From a virus, in the IMG/VR virus record IMGVR_UViG_3300046804_003503, positions 1-64,000 of that record: 64,000 bases of DNA. The stretch is one strand, 5' to 3'. Within the stretch, counting starts at the first letter, position 1; every line of letters starts with the position of its first letter. A model generated the notes under the pieces. The model had not been told where the DNA came from. It saw nothing but the letters and a program-made list of their open reading frames with translations, and made no database searches. Position numbers and translations under genes: made by a program. This document shows, piece after piece, positions 18,750-28,373 of the stretch.

Positions 18750-20734
18750 GTAAAGATAAATTAAAAATCATTGATGAGGCTTGGCTTGGATTAGATGTTA
18801 TTGAAACTGACATCTTCAATCCAATGTCTATACTTAATCCTTCTGAAGATGACTTTCATCTAAAGTTGTCTTGGCTTATGAGTAGACCAGAATACTTATC
18901 ATTTTTGTGCCATCAAATTCTTAATATACAACTTTTACCATCACAATCACTTATTATAAATGAATTGTGGGTTAGAAAATTTCCAATGCTTGTTGGCAGT
19001 CGAGGTTTGGGCAAATCTTTTCAATTAGCACTATATTCTATCATACGTGGAATGCTTTTGCCCAAGCGCAAAATTGTTATAGTTGGTGCAGCATTTAGAC
19101 AATCAAAAGTCTTGTTTGAATACATGGAAACTATTTGGCGCAATGCCCCAATGCTTAGAGATATGTGTGATAGCAATAGCGGTCCAACCAGAGATGTTGA
19201 TCGCTGTACCATGAGAATTAACGAGAGCGTTATAACTTGCTTACCACTGGGTGACGGCCAAAAGATTAGAGGCCAACGCGCAAATGATATCATTGCTGAC
19301 GAATTTGCATCCATACCAAGAGATATTTTTGAAAACGTAGTAGCGGGCTTTGCCGCCGTAAGTGCTGATCCAGTTCAAAATGTAAAAAGAATGTCTGCTA
19401 AGAAAAAAGCAGCAGAACTTGGTATTGAATTAGAAACAGAAGAAGACAATTCCGAAGTAAAAGACAATCAAATTATTCTATCTGGTACAGCATATTATGA
19501 TTTTAATCACTTTGCAACATATTGGAAAAAATGGAAAGCAATTATCAAAAGTCGTGGTAATATTGCTAAATTAACAGACGTATTTGGTGGAGAAAAACCA
19601 CCAGAAACATTCGATTGGCGTCAATATTCTATCATTCGTATGCCATATGAATTGCTACCGCAGGGTTTTATGGATGCTGATCAAGTAGCAAGATCAAAGG
19701 CCACTGTACATGCTGGTATTTATCAAATGGAATACGGAGCTTGTTTTACTAGAGATAGTCAGGGGTTCTTTAAAAGATCTTTGATAGAATCTTGTGTAGT
19801 TGGCAATAATGATAATCCAGTAAAAGACTTACATGGAAATATTATCAAATTTGAGGCAACACTAATTGGCGATAAAAATAAAAAATATGTTTTTGGTGTT
19901 GACCCCGCATCCGAAGTAGACAATTTTAGCATAGTGGTATTAGAAATTAATCCAGACCATAGAAGAATAGTTCATTGTTGGACAACAACTAGACAAGAAC
20001 ATAAAGAAAAAGTCAAAAAGGGCTATGCAAATGAAAGTGACTTTTATGCATACTGTGCTAGAAAAATTAGAGATTTGATGAAACTATTTCCATGCTATCA
20101 TATAGCACTTGATGCTCAAGGTGGCGGTATTGCAATTATGGAATCTCTCCACGATCAAGATAAAATAAAGGATGGTGAATTACCCATATGGCCGACTATA
20201 GATGATGACAAGCCAAAAGATACTGACGGAGAAAGAGGACTACACATACTAGAAATGTGTCAATTTGCAAAATATGAATGGCTTTCTGAAGCTAACCATG
20301 GCATGAGAAAAGATTTCGAAGATAAAGTTTTGTTATTTCCATTTTTTGATTCTATAACACTTGGATTATCTAATTCAGAAGATGGTCTTAAAAATAGAAT
20401 GTATGATACTCTTGAAGAGTGCGTAATGGATATAGAAGAGCTAAAAGATGAGCTATCTATGATACAAATGACACAAACTACTAATGGTAGAGATAGGTGG
20501 GATACTCCAGAAGTTATAGTTGGAACTGGTAAAAAAAGCAAGATGAGAAAAGACCGATACTCTGCTTTATTAATGGCTAATATGGCCGGAAGAATAATGC
20601 AACGCACACCAACTCCAGAAGAATATCAATTTTATGGTGGTTTTGCAACAGGTGGTCACACTCCAGAAAAATTGGATGACAAGCTTTATACTGGTCCAAG
20701 TTGGTTCTCTGATTATATGAAAGATGTGTATTAA
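18746..20734 (+). CDS. terL: Terminase large subunit
   Basis: The packaging motor: ATPase and nuclease in one chain of 662 residues. Walker A GSRGLGKS (84-91) after an adenine-binding stretch, Walker B DIIADE (181-186) with the catalytic Glu, and a C-terminal RNase H-like nuclease with acidic residues in FGVDPASEVDN (about 383-393) and ALDAQGGG (about 451-458). Somewhat longer than the usual 450-600 because of a charged insert near residues 210-240. It sits between protease and portal; the stop lies within a candidate late promoter for the portal. Confidence 0.95.
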   Translation: MSKDKLKIIDEAWLGLDVIETDIFNPMSILNPSEDDFHLKLSWLMSRPEYLSFLCHQILNIQLLPSQSLIINELWVRKFPMLVGSRGLGKSFQLALYSIIRGMLLPKRKIVIVGAAFRQSKVLFEYMETIWRNAPMLRDMCDSNSGPTRDVDRCTMRINESVITCLPLGDGQKIRGQRANDIIADEFASIPRDIFENVVAGFAAVSADPVQNVKRMSAKKKAAELGIELETEEDNSEVKDNQIILSGTAYYDFNHFATYWKKWKAIIKSRGNIAKLTDVFGGEKPPETFDWRQYSIIRMPYELLPQGFMDADQVARSKATVHAGIYQMEYGACFTRDSQGFFKRSLIESCVVGNNDNPVKDLHGNIIKFEATLIGDKNKKYVFGVDPASEVDNFSIVVLEINPDHRRIVHCWTTTRQEHKEKVKKGYANESDFYAYCARKIRDLMKLFPCYHIALDAQGGGIAIMESLHDQDKIKDGELPIWPTIDDDKPKDTDGERGLHILEMCQFAKYEWLSEANHGMRKDFEDKVLLFPFFDSITLGLSNSEDGLKNRMYDTLEECVMDIEELKDELSMIQMTQTTNGRDRWDTPEVIVGTGKKSKMRKDRYSALLMANMAGRIMQRTPTPEEYQFYGGFATGGHTPEKLDDKLYTGPSWFSDYMKDVY

Positions 20735-20741
20735 ATAATAG
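20726..20741 (+). promoter_or_regulatory. Candidate late promoter GTGTATTAAATA
   Basis: GTGTATTAAATAATAG overlaps the terL stop and lies 48 bp before the portal ATG. No -35 box. Confidence 0.45.
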
Positions 20742-20773
20742 CAATCCGATTACATTCCAATTAAAGGAAAAAC

Positions 20774-22864
20774 ATGAGCGACGAAATGATAACTTGGTCG
20801 GATGACGATTTTTCTAGCAAATCTAATGCTATGGAAAAATTATCTGACAATATTGATGCTTATTCTGGATTGAATAAATCTACAGCTTCTAGTGCGTATA
20901 GAACATTTATTGATATTGAGCCAAATAGGTCTGTTAGGCCCGGTTTTAATAAAATAGATTATTACGCATTTAGACAAACAGAATCTGTACCTAATCAGCA
21001 ACGTCGCATAATCAAAATGTGCATGGATGCATATGACAAAGTTGGTATAATTCGTAATATTATTGATTTGATGGGCGACTTTGGAAGCCAAGGCATTAAC
21101 ATTGTTCACCCAAATAAAAGTGTTGAAAAGTTTTATCAGCAATGGTTTAAGAGCGTCAATGGCAAGGAAAGATCAGAACGTTTTCTAAATAATCTATATA
21201 AAACCGGCAATGTAATTATGTATCGCAGTTATGCTAATGTTACTCCAGACTTAGAAAAATACATGAAGTCTCTTGCTAAAGATATTAAAGTTGAGATACC
21301 AAACGTAAAACAAAAAATGATTCCTTGGAGATACAACTTTTTTAGCCCACTTACAGTAGAGATGAAAGAGGGCAAGTTAGCATTATTCATGGGCATATCA
21401 AATTATACATTAAGTGCTGGAACGTTCCTTGATTCATTTGCCGGTGGTACAATACCAAATGATGTTTTAGACAGTTTACCCGTCGATGTAAAAAAAGCAC
21501 TAATTAATAAGGAAAAAAGAATTCCACTAGACTCTGAAAGACTATGCGTATTTCACTATAAAAAAGATGATTGGCAAGTCTGGGCTAATCCCATGATATA
21601 TGCTATTCTTGATGACATAATCATGCTAGAAAAAATGAGACTAGCAGATATGTCTGCTTTAGACGGTGCCATTTCTAATATTAGACTTTGGACTTTAGGC
21701 AACCTTGAACACAAGATTTTACCAAACAAAACAGCAATCAATAAATTACGAGATATACTTGCCAGTAATGTTGGCGGCGGCACGATGGAATTAGTTTGGG
21801 GGCCAGAACTATCCTTTAAAGAATCTAGTAGCGAAGTATACAAATTCCTTGGTTCTGAAAAATATACTTCTGTACTTAACAGTATTTATGCTGGATTAGG
21901 TGTTCCGCCAACATTAACTGGTATGGCTACAAATGGCGGTGGCTTTACTAACAACTTTATTTCTCTGAAGACTCTACTAGAAAGATTACAGTATGGTAGA
22001 GATCAACTAATTAAGTTTTGGGAAAAAGAAATAGAGTTAGTCAGACAGGCTATGGGATTTAGATACAAAGCATATATTCAGTTTGATCAGATGACACTAT
22101 CCGATGAAGCAGCAGAAAAAGCTCTTCTAATTCAACTTGCAGATAGAGATATCATAAGTCAAGAAACTATACTTGAAAGATTCAAAGAAATCCCACAGAT
22201 TGAAAAGATTAGGCTTCAAAGAGAGTTTGAGGATAGGCAAGCTAATGATACTCCAGATAAAGCCGGTCCATTCCATAATGCAAATCATAAAATGGATCTT
22301 GAGAAAATTGCTCTTCAGAGCGGTAAGGTTATTCCACAAGATGTTGGTTTAAAGACTAGCGTTCCTAAAGATATGCTATTACCACAACCAAAGGCTCCCA
22401 CTGGAACGGGGTTACCAAACGCTCCCAAGCCCAGCAATCCTAATGGTAGACCGCCAGCAACAAAAGATACCGGACCAAGAAAGCAAAGAACAGAACAACC
22501 TAGAACTAAACCCGGAGTTGCTGAATTTGTTTACTGGGCAGAATCTACTTGGAAAGAAATATCAGATGTCTTGACTGACGCATACTTAAACTCAAAATCC
22601 AAAAAGAACTTACGTCAGCTAACTAAATCGGAAGTGCTAGAGCTAGAAAAGTTGAAGATAGACGTTCTTACTAATGTAGAATTGATGTCAGATGTAAATG
22701 CTAATAGTGTAAGAGATATACTGATTTCTAAAAAGACAACTCCAAAGGCATTTTCTTCAGTGTTAGAATCTAATGATGTTAATCTAGAGTCAATGAACAT
22801 AGACAAGTATCGCATGAAAGTAATCAGCCTATACATACAAACCACACTAGAGGAAATAGAATAA
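20774..22864 (+). CDS. Portal protein, 696 aa
   Basis: The dodecameric head-vertex channel. The order (directly after terL), length and the segment SIYAGLGVPPTLTGMATNGG with ISLKTLLERLQYGRDQLIKF (about residues 373-415) are typical of portal crown and stem. A proline-rich linker near 535-575 leads to a helical C-terminal domain that may be a capsid-facing barrel or a minor head domain. AAAGGAAAAAC precedes the ATG. High confidence from context and pattern. Confidence 0.88.
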   Translation: MSDEMITWSDDDFSSKSNAMEKLSDNIDAYSGLNKSTASSAYRTFIDIEPNRSVRPGFNKIDYYAFRQTESVPNQQRRIIKMCMDAYDKVGIIRNIIDLMGDFGSQGINIVHPNKSVEKFYQQWFKSVNGKERSERFLNNLYKTGNVIMYRSYANVTPDLEKYMKSLAKDIKVEIPNVKQKMIPWRYNFFSPLTVEMKEGKLALFMGISNYTLSAGTFLDSFAGGTIPNDVLDSLPVDVKKALINKEKRIPLDSERLCVFHYKKDDWQVWANPMIYAILDDIIMLEKMRLADMSALDGAISNIRLWTLGNLEHKILPNKTAINKLRDILASNVGGGTMELVWGPELSFKESSSEVYKFLGSEKYTSVLNSIYAGLGVPPTLTGMATNGGGFTNNFISLKTLLERLQYGRDQLIKFWEKEIELVRQAMGFRYKAYIQFDQMTLSDEAAEKALLIQLADRDIISQETILERFKEIPQIEKIRLQREFEDRQANDTPDKAGPFHNANHKMDLEKIALQSGKVIPQDVGLKTSVPKDMLLPQPKAPTGTGLPNAPKPSNPNGRPPATKDTGPRKQRTEQPRTKPGVAEFVYWAESTWKEISDVLTDAYLNSKSKKNLRQLTKSEVLELEKLKIDVLTNVELMSDVNANSVRDILISKKTTPKAFSSVLESNDVNLESMNIDKYRMKVISLYIQTTLEEIE

Positions 22865-22865
22865 C

Positions 22866-23261
22866 ATGGGCGCAGCAGAATACAATTTTTCTATACAGCA
22901 AGGCTCTTCTTTTGCTATATCTTTCACATATAAAGATAGTACAAATACTGTAGTAGATATTTCTAATTGGTGTGCTAGAATTATAATGACAACCAGTGAC
23001 AACCAAACAATAACATATAGCTCTGGTACTACAAATTCTGATTATAAAATGACTATAGATGGACCAAATGGTAAAATTACCTTGCTCCTTCCAGCAATTA
23101 CTACAAACAATTTCACATTTAAAACAGCCAAGTATGATCTTGAGCTTGAGTCAGACGATATACTTTATTCTGGTGGTGGAAATTATACTAATAGAATTCT
23201 GTATGGCGTAATAACAATAGTTAAGCGCAGCAGTCATAGTTCTACTATTTTGGAGTGCTAA
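22866..23261 (+). CDS. Small beta-sandwich virion protein, 131 aa
   Basis: A beta-rich protein with the layout of N-terminal attachment modules in baseplate or fibre proteins (BppU-like): F-x-I-x-Q-G-S-S-F at the start, VVDISNWCARI, a central GKITLLLP and YDLELESDD, then a final strand. It starts two bases after the portal stop and heads a block of fibre genes. Assignment is by pattern, so moderate confidence. Confidence 0.6.
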   Translation: MGAAEYNFSIQQGSSFAISFTYKDSTNTVVDISNWCARIIMTTSDNQTITYSSGTTNSDYKMTIDGPNGKITLLLPAITTNNFTFKTAKYDLELESDDILYSGGGNYTNRILYGVITIVKRSSHSSTILEC

Positions 23262-23546
23262 ATGAGCGACTACATCATAGAGATAAGTGGCAACCAACCA
23301 TATTATGTTGAGGTTGACAATGGAGATGTTCAAAGCCCCGTTAACCTTACCGTAACCAGAGATAATGATGTTAGTGTCGAAGTATCTACGTCGAATACTT
23401 TTATTAGTCTTGAGCTTCCAAGTGGATACCCCATAGAAGCTACATCTGGAGATCTTCCATACACTAGGGTTAGTGACCTAGCTACATATATACAATCATT
23501 TATTCCACAGCAATCTGCAATAGCAATAGATGGAGGTTCTCCATAA
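23262..23546 (+). CDS. Small virion-associated protein, 94 aa
   Basis: 94 residues, beta-rich and acidic, beginning MSDYIIEISGNQPYYVEVDN. The ATG follows the stop of the previous gene directly and its stop overlaps the next start, so it is a member of the fibre operon. It may be a fibre connector; no family recognised. Confidence 0.6.
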   Translation: MSDYIIEISGNQPYYVEVDNGDVQSPVNLTVTRDNDVSVEVSTSNTFISLELPSGYPIEATSGDLPYTRVSDLATYIQSFIPQQSAIAIDGGSP

Positions 23547-24247
23547 TGCCTCGCCAAAATCTAATACAAATCAGACGAGGGACTAAATCTCAGTGGATAT
23601 CTACCAATCCAGTTTTAGAAAGTGGCGAACTTGGACTTGAAACTGATACTGGTAGATTAAAATTTGGAGATGGATCAAGCTCTTGGGATGAACTAGACTA
23701 TGTTGGAACTAAAGAAAATCTAATTAGAGTGCAAAATAATAGTGGATCTGCTATACAAAAGGGTCAAGCTGTTTATATTAATGGATTCAATTCATCTTTC
23801 AACGTTCCTACTGTTAGCCCATATATCGCCAATGGAACTATATCAGAACAACTATTCGCAGGGTTGATATCTGATTATGTGTCTAATGGAGACTCTGGAT
23901 TTATTTTAAATTTTGGATCTATTTCTAACCTAAATACAACTGGTACAATTTCTAATATATCTGATGGTAGTGAATCTTGGTCTACTGGTGACATTTTATA
24001 TGTAAATCCTACAGATTATGGAAAATTGACTAAAGTTAAACCACCTAAAAATATAATTCTAGTGGGTATAATAACATACTCCGACGCAACAGATGGCACA
24101 ATTTTAGTAAGATCCTTTATTAATCCAAAACTCAGTCAGTTGAATGAAATATACTTTAATGGTATTTCTAATTCTGACCTAATAAAATATGACTCTAACA
24201 ATTCCCGTTGGATCAATCAAAATGAATTAGACGGTGGAATTGTATAA
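23546..24247 (+). CDS. Tail-fibre protein with hyaluronidase-type N-terminus, 233 aa
   Basis: The N-terminus IQIRRGTKSQWISTNPVL followed by SGELGLETDTGRLKFGDGSS is the short trimerising module found at the start of many phage fibres (major tropism determinant/hyaluronidase N-terminal type). The remainder is a beta-rich domain with repeats of the IQKGQAVYINGF kind, frequent in phage fibres. Probably trimeric and host-facing. It ends just before a candidate late promoter. Confidence 0.75.
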   Translation: MPRQNLIQIRRGTKSQWISTNPVLESGELGLETDTGRLKFGDGSSSWDELDYVGTKENLIRVQNNSGSAIQKGQAVYINGFNSSFNVPTVSPYIANGTISEQLFAGLISDYVSNGDSGFILNFGSISNLNTTGTISNISDGSESWSTGDILYVNPTDYGKLTKVKPPKNIILVGIITYSDATDGTILVRSFINPKLSQLNEIYFNGISNSDLIKYDSNNSRWINQNELDGGIV

Positions 24248-24260
24248 GTGTATAAAATAC
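24248..24260 (+). promoter_or_regulatory. Candidate late promoter GTGTATAAAATAC
   Basis: Lies one base after the fibre stop and 43 bp before the next ATG. No -35 box. Confidence 0.5.
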
Positions 24261-24290
24261 TGAATATTCACACACCACAAAGGGGACACC

Positions 24291-26393
24291 ATGGCTAATA
24301 CAATCAAAATTAAGAGAAGACCAGCTAGCGGCTCTGCCGGAAAACCATCATCTTTATACAATGGCGAATTAGCCTTCAATGAAAATGATAATATTCTTTA
24401 TTATGGCTATGGTAGTGGAGTTGGTGGCGTAGCATCTAGCATTGAGCAGATTGGTGGTAGTGGATATTTTGCCCATCGTGGCGGTATCAATGCGAGTGGA
24501 TTATGGCCGATTAGCGTAACTGGTAATGCTGCGACTGTTACAAATGGTGTTTATACAACTGGCAATCAAAACATTGGTGGGATAAAAAGATTTACTTCAC
24601 AGGTTGAAATAAGTGGAAGCTTATCTCCATTTTTGTTATTTAAAAGCGCAAGTGCTGCCAACAATGGCAATATTGTATTTGATGGAATAAATTATGAAAA
24701 TACCACACAATCATCTTATATATCATCTAGTACAGGAAACATGGAAATTGCTCATGGTACAAAAATACAATTAAATTCTGAACTTGAAGTTAAAGCCCCT
24801 AACACATCTAACAGTGGTGTAGAATATTTTGCTGTTTTTGAAAGTAACCCAAATAGCTCTTTGACAACTTTAAAATCCGTAAGTAAAAGTCAAATACTTG
24901 ATGACATTGGTGCCGCAACTAGCGGATTAGATATTACTGCTGGAAGCGGCCTTGTTGGCGGTGGCACATTGTCACAGAATAGACGTTTTGATATTGGTCA
25001 AGGTGATGGAATCACGGTAAATGCTGACAGCATTGCTGTTAATAGTACGGTAGTTAGAACTACTGGTGCTCAAAGTATAGATGGACAAAAAACAATGTCT
25101 GATGTCATATTCAACGGATCTATACAATTTGTCAATCTATCTGGAATAACAGGTAATGCTAATTTTATTCCTGTATTTAAAGAAGTCCAAAGTCCAGACA
25201 CAGAACAATCTCCTCTTGTATTTATATCAAATAGTGATTTTAAAATAGATCTTGGACTAAATAATGTTACCAACGATGCTCAAATTAAAAAGATAGCATC
25301 TTCTACCAGTGGAAATATCCCATTCTGGAATGGCACAACTGGCGATCTTTTAGCTAATGGTTATGGCGTAGAAACAGTATTAACTGGTAATTCTTCCAAC
25401 CTACCAAGAGCAGATGCTGTAAAGACATATGTAGATAATATGATAGTCAGTGGTATTGCTACTAATGATGCAATGATATTCAAAGGTGCTATTGATTGTT
25501 CAACAAATCCAAACTATCCAGCCGCTGATCGTGGGTGGACATACAAGATTAGCGTTGCTGGCAAAATTGGTGGAGTGTCTGGAGTAGCAGTAGAAGTTAA
25601 TGATACCGTTATTTGTACAACCGATGGCACATCTACTGGAACTTATGCCGCAGTTGGTAGCAATTGGATAATCTTACAAACTAATATAGCTGATGCTAGT
25701 ATACTTGTTACAGGCCCAACATCTGTTAATAGTGATAATATTGCTATATTTGATGGATCTACTGGTAAAATAATTAAAGATGGTTTTATTGCAGCTACAG
25801 ATATTGCTAGACTAAGTACAACTCAAACATTTACTGGAGAAAAAACTTTTGGTTCTGTTGCATATTTTGGTGGTAGTGGAATAAGCAATGGAGGTATATT
25901 TTGTCGAACTGTCACGGGTTATGAGGTTGTTGGTATTGAACCTAATAATGGTATTACGGTTCGCAATGAAAATATTAATGGACCATCATTTAATGTAGCA
26001 CAAAATAATGGAACTGTATTATTTGCAATCAGTGGAGCATATGTAGGTACTGGTATTTGGAATGCTACAACCATAGCTGTAAATAAGGGAGGCACTGGTC
26101 AAACTAGTTACACTGATGGTCAACTATTAATTGGCAATACTACTGGTAACACTTTAACTAAGGCTACACTCACCGAAGGCACTGGTATCGACATTACAAA
26201 TGGCGCTGGTAGCATAACAATTGCTCACGAAGATACATCTACACTAACTGGAGCGCAGGGTAGTAATGGCATCGCCAGTATCACTGTAGATGGGTTAGGA
26301 CACGTTACAGCTGTTACTACAGCAACATACTTAACAGCAGGAACTGTTTGTGCTGCAATTGTTGATTGCGCATTAGACGGTGGATCATTTTAA
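24291..26393 (+). CDS. Tail-fibre protein, 700 aa
   Basis: Begins with a second version of the fibre N-terminal module (TIKIKRRPASGSAGKPSSLY then NGELAFNENDNILYYGYG). A long Gly/Ser/Thr/Asn-rich beta shaft follows, with repeated words such as SGLDITAGSGLVGGGTL, GDGITV and ATTIAVNKGGTGQTSYTDGQ, standard in phage fibre stalks. No chaperone or endosialidase tail is evident. AAAGGGGACACC precedes the ATG. Confidence 0.82.
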   Translation: MANTIKIKRRPASGSAGKPSSLYNGELAFNENDNILYYGYGSGVGGVASSIEQIGGSGYFAHRGGINASGLWPISVTGNAATVTNGVYTTGNQNIGGIKRFTSQVEISGSLSPFLLFKSASAANNGNIVFDGINYENTTQSSYISSSTGNMEIAHGTKIQLNSELEVKAPNTSNSGVEYFAVFESNPNSSLTTLKSVSKSQILDDIGAATSGLDITAGSGLVGGGTLSQNRRFDIGQGDGITVNADSIAVNSTVVRTTGAQSIDGQKTMSDVIFNGSIQFVNLSGITGNANFIPVFKEVQSPDTEQSPLVFISNSDFKIDLGLNNVTNDAQIKKIASSTSGNIPFWNGTTGDLLANGYGVETVLTGNSSNLPRADAVKTYVDNMIVSGIATNDAMIFKGAIDCSTNPNYPAADRGWTYKISVAGKIGGVSGVAVEVNDTVICTTDGTSTGTYAAVGSNWIILQTNIADASILVTGPTSVNSDNIAIFDGSTGKIIKDGFIAATDIARLSTTQTFTGEKTFGSVAYFGGSGISNGGIFCRTVTGYEVVGIEPNNGITVRNENINGPSFNVAQNNGTVLFAISGAYVGTGIWNATTIAVNKGGTGQTSYTDGQLLIGNTTGNTLTKATLTEGTGIDITNGAGSITIAHEDTSTLTGAQGSNGIASITVDGLGHVTAVTTATYLTAGTVCAAIVDCALDGGSF

Positions 26394-26415
26394 CTTAACG
26401 TTATAAAGGACTGAA

Positions 26416-28185
26416 ATGGCTAATACTATACAGCACAAAAGGAGTAGCACATCTGGTGTTGCTCCCGCTGCTAGCGGTTTATCACAGGGTGAACTTGCAA
26501 TAAATATTGCTGATGGTAAATTATATACTAAGAATAATGTTAACTCTGTTATCAATCTTGGTGTTACTAGTATAAGTGGAACATATATAACCCCATCTAG
26601 CGGTAATTTCTTTAATTATCTTGCTGTTAATGGTGTTCCAGTTAGTGTTAGTGGTCATTCGCATGAAAGTGTTTCGCGGTCAGAATCTTTGATTACTACC
26701 GTTTTCAATGAAACTGGCTCATCAATAGCTAAAATGACAGCCGTTTATATTAATGGTGGTCACGGAGATAGACCAACTATACAAAAGGCTATTGCTACCG
26801 GTGATCCCACTAGTGCTGGAACTTATGGATTAACTTATGAAACTATTGGAATAAATCAAGAGGGCCGCGTTATAGTTTTTGGAGCATTGAGCGGCGTCAA
26901 TACTGATCAGTTCAATCCTTCTGCTCCTCAAGGCGATGTTAACGGTACGGTTGTGTATCTTAGTCCAACCGTATCTGGTGGATTAACAACAACAAAACCA
27001 TATGCTCCTAACCACATCGTTGCATTGGGTGTTATTACCAGAACCCATCAAAACGCTGGAGTTATTGAGGTTAGAGTTCAGAATGGATTTGAGTTAGATG
27101 AACTTCATAACGTTGCTGTAAGTGGAGTATCTGACGGTCAATTTTTGTATTATAATGGATCGTCAGGATTATGGGAGCCGAATACTAATATTCATAGTAG
27201 TGGAAATAATATTGGAATTGGAACCGCATCACCAGAATCAAAATTAAATATAGAAGGTACTGCAACATCAAATTCTTTACTCAAAGTTGGCAGTTTAGAA
27301 TTCCAACCTTATGCTTTAAATAATGCATGGATAGCCGAAAATGCATACTTGAATGGTTCTGCCTTCGTAAGAAGACAGGCCGGTGCCGCTGGATTATTTT
27401 ATTTTCAGGGAACCGAGGGTCAATTTAGATTTGATGTTAGCGATGATGCAGGAACAGAAATTACCACAAATCCTGTATGGAAAATAATGAGCAACGGTAG
27501 TATGGGTGTTGGTTCTGGAATGACTAGCGTAGGAGGATCCTTAACTGATGCTAAATTTGTCGTAACTAGTGATGGTAATGTTGGTATAGGAACCGTTTCT
27601 CCGATTGTGGAACTTGATGTTCAGGGTACTAATGGTACTATAAATTCTAATCGTATATTGACTAATTATTTACAAACTCTAAGCGACTATGACACATCAA
27701 CTAATAGTGATCTAACAATTGGAGATGCTACAAAATTAAGTCATATAAATTGGAATATTGATCAATCAGGCAATAGTTATTTTGCTGGCAACGTGGGCGT
27801 AGGAACATCTACTCCATCAACAAAACTAGATGTTAATGGTAATGTTAATATAGATGGCAATCTTACTTTTGATAGTTATACTGAGAGTGTAGTAGCAATT
27901 GGAAATAGTAGCACTAGTCAAACTCTTAGTTTAACAAGTGGCACTGTTCAAACATGTACACTAACCGGCAATTGTACCTTCACAATGCCCACAGCAACCG
28001 CCGGAAAGAGCTTCACTATGTTTCTGAATACGGGTAGCGGTAATTATACTGCGAGTTTTAGTGGTGTAAGGTGGAGTGATAGTACAGCTCCAACTATAAC
28101 TAGTACAGCTAGTAAAGTTGATATATTGAGCTTTATTAGCGATGGTTCTTATTGGTATGGATCTTTTTCACAAAATTATGGTTAA
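26416..28185 (+). CDS. Tail-fibre protein, 589 aa
   Basis: A third fibre with the same N-terminal module (TIQHKRSSTSGVAPAASG, QGELAINIADGKLYTKN). The middle carries the phage fibre domain around NETGSSIAKMTAVYINGGHG, and repeats of GIGTASPESKLNIEG type occur twice (near 275 and 470). The C-terminal domain ends WSDSTAPTITSTASKVDILS and SYWYGSFSQ, a common receptor-side beta domain. Paralogous to the 24291 gene only in its N-terminus, as expected of fibres sharing an attachment site. Confidence 0.82.
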   Translation: MANTIQHKRSSTSGVAPAASGLSQGELAINIADGKLYTKNNVNSVINLGVTSISGTYITPSSGNFFNYLAVNGVPVSVSGHSHESVSRSESLITTVFNETGSSIAKMTAVYINGGHGDRPTIQKAIATGDPTSAGTYGLTYETIGINQEGRVIVFGALSGVNTDQFNPSAPQGDVNGTVVYLSPTVSGGLTTTKPYAPNHIVALGVITRTHQNAGVIEVRVQNGFELDELHNVAVSGVSDGQFLYYNGSSGLWEPNTNIHSSGNNIGIGTASPESKLNIEGTATSNSLLKVGSLEFQPYALNNAWIAENAYLNGSAFVRRQAGAAGLFYFQGTEGQFRFDVSDDAGTEITTNPVWKIMSNGSMGVGSGMTSVGGSLTDAKFVVTSDGNVGIGTVSPIVELDVQGTNGTINSNRILTNYLQTLSDYDTSTNSDLTIGDATKLSHINWNIDQSGNSYFAGNVGVGTSTPSTKLDVNGNVNIDGNLTFDSYTESVVAIGNSSTSQTLSLTSGTVQTCTLTGNCTFTMPTATAGKSFTMFLNTGSGNYTASFSGVRWSDSTAPTITSTASKVDILSFISDGSYWYGSFSQNYG

Positions 28186-28190
28186 TAGCT

Positions 28191-28373
28191 ATGTTTAATA
28201 AAAGAATAAATTTATTAAAGGGACCAAATAGACTATTAACTAAAACACAATTACAAACTATGGATTATGTATATAAGGCACAGCCATATGTTGAAGTTGT
28301 AACAAAAAATCAAGAAACTAAAAATATGGATGTTGTATACCAAGCGCAACCATATATAGGAGTTAAAGGATGA
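28191..28373 (+). CDS. 60-aa protein with duplicated AQPY motif
   Basis: A short gene whose C-terminal two thirds repeat a unit: MDYVYKAQPYVEV and MDVVYQAQPYIGV, 24 residues apart. No strong ribosome site precedes the ATG at 28191; upstream in-frame ATGs lie inside the previous fibre. It may be a fibre accessory or linker. Overlaps the next gene by four bases. Confidence 0.6.
   Translation: MFNKRINLLKGPNRLLTKTQLQTMDYVYKAQPYVEVVTKNQETKNMDVVYQAQPYIGVKG

Noticed and set aside
23546-28185. Diversity-generating retroelement
   Set aside because: The fibre N-termini resemble tropism-determinant proteins, but no reverse transcriptase, template repeat or variable repeat was seen in the window.
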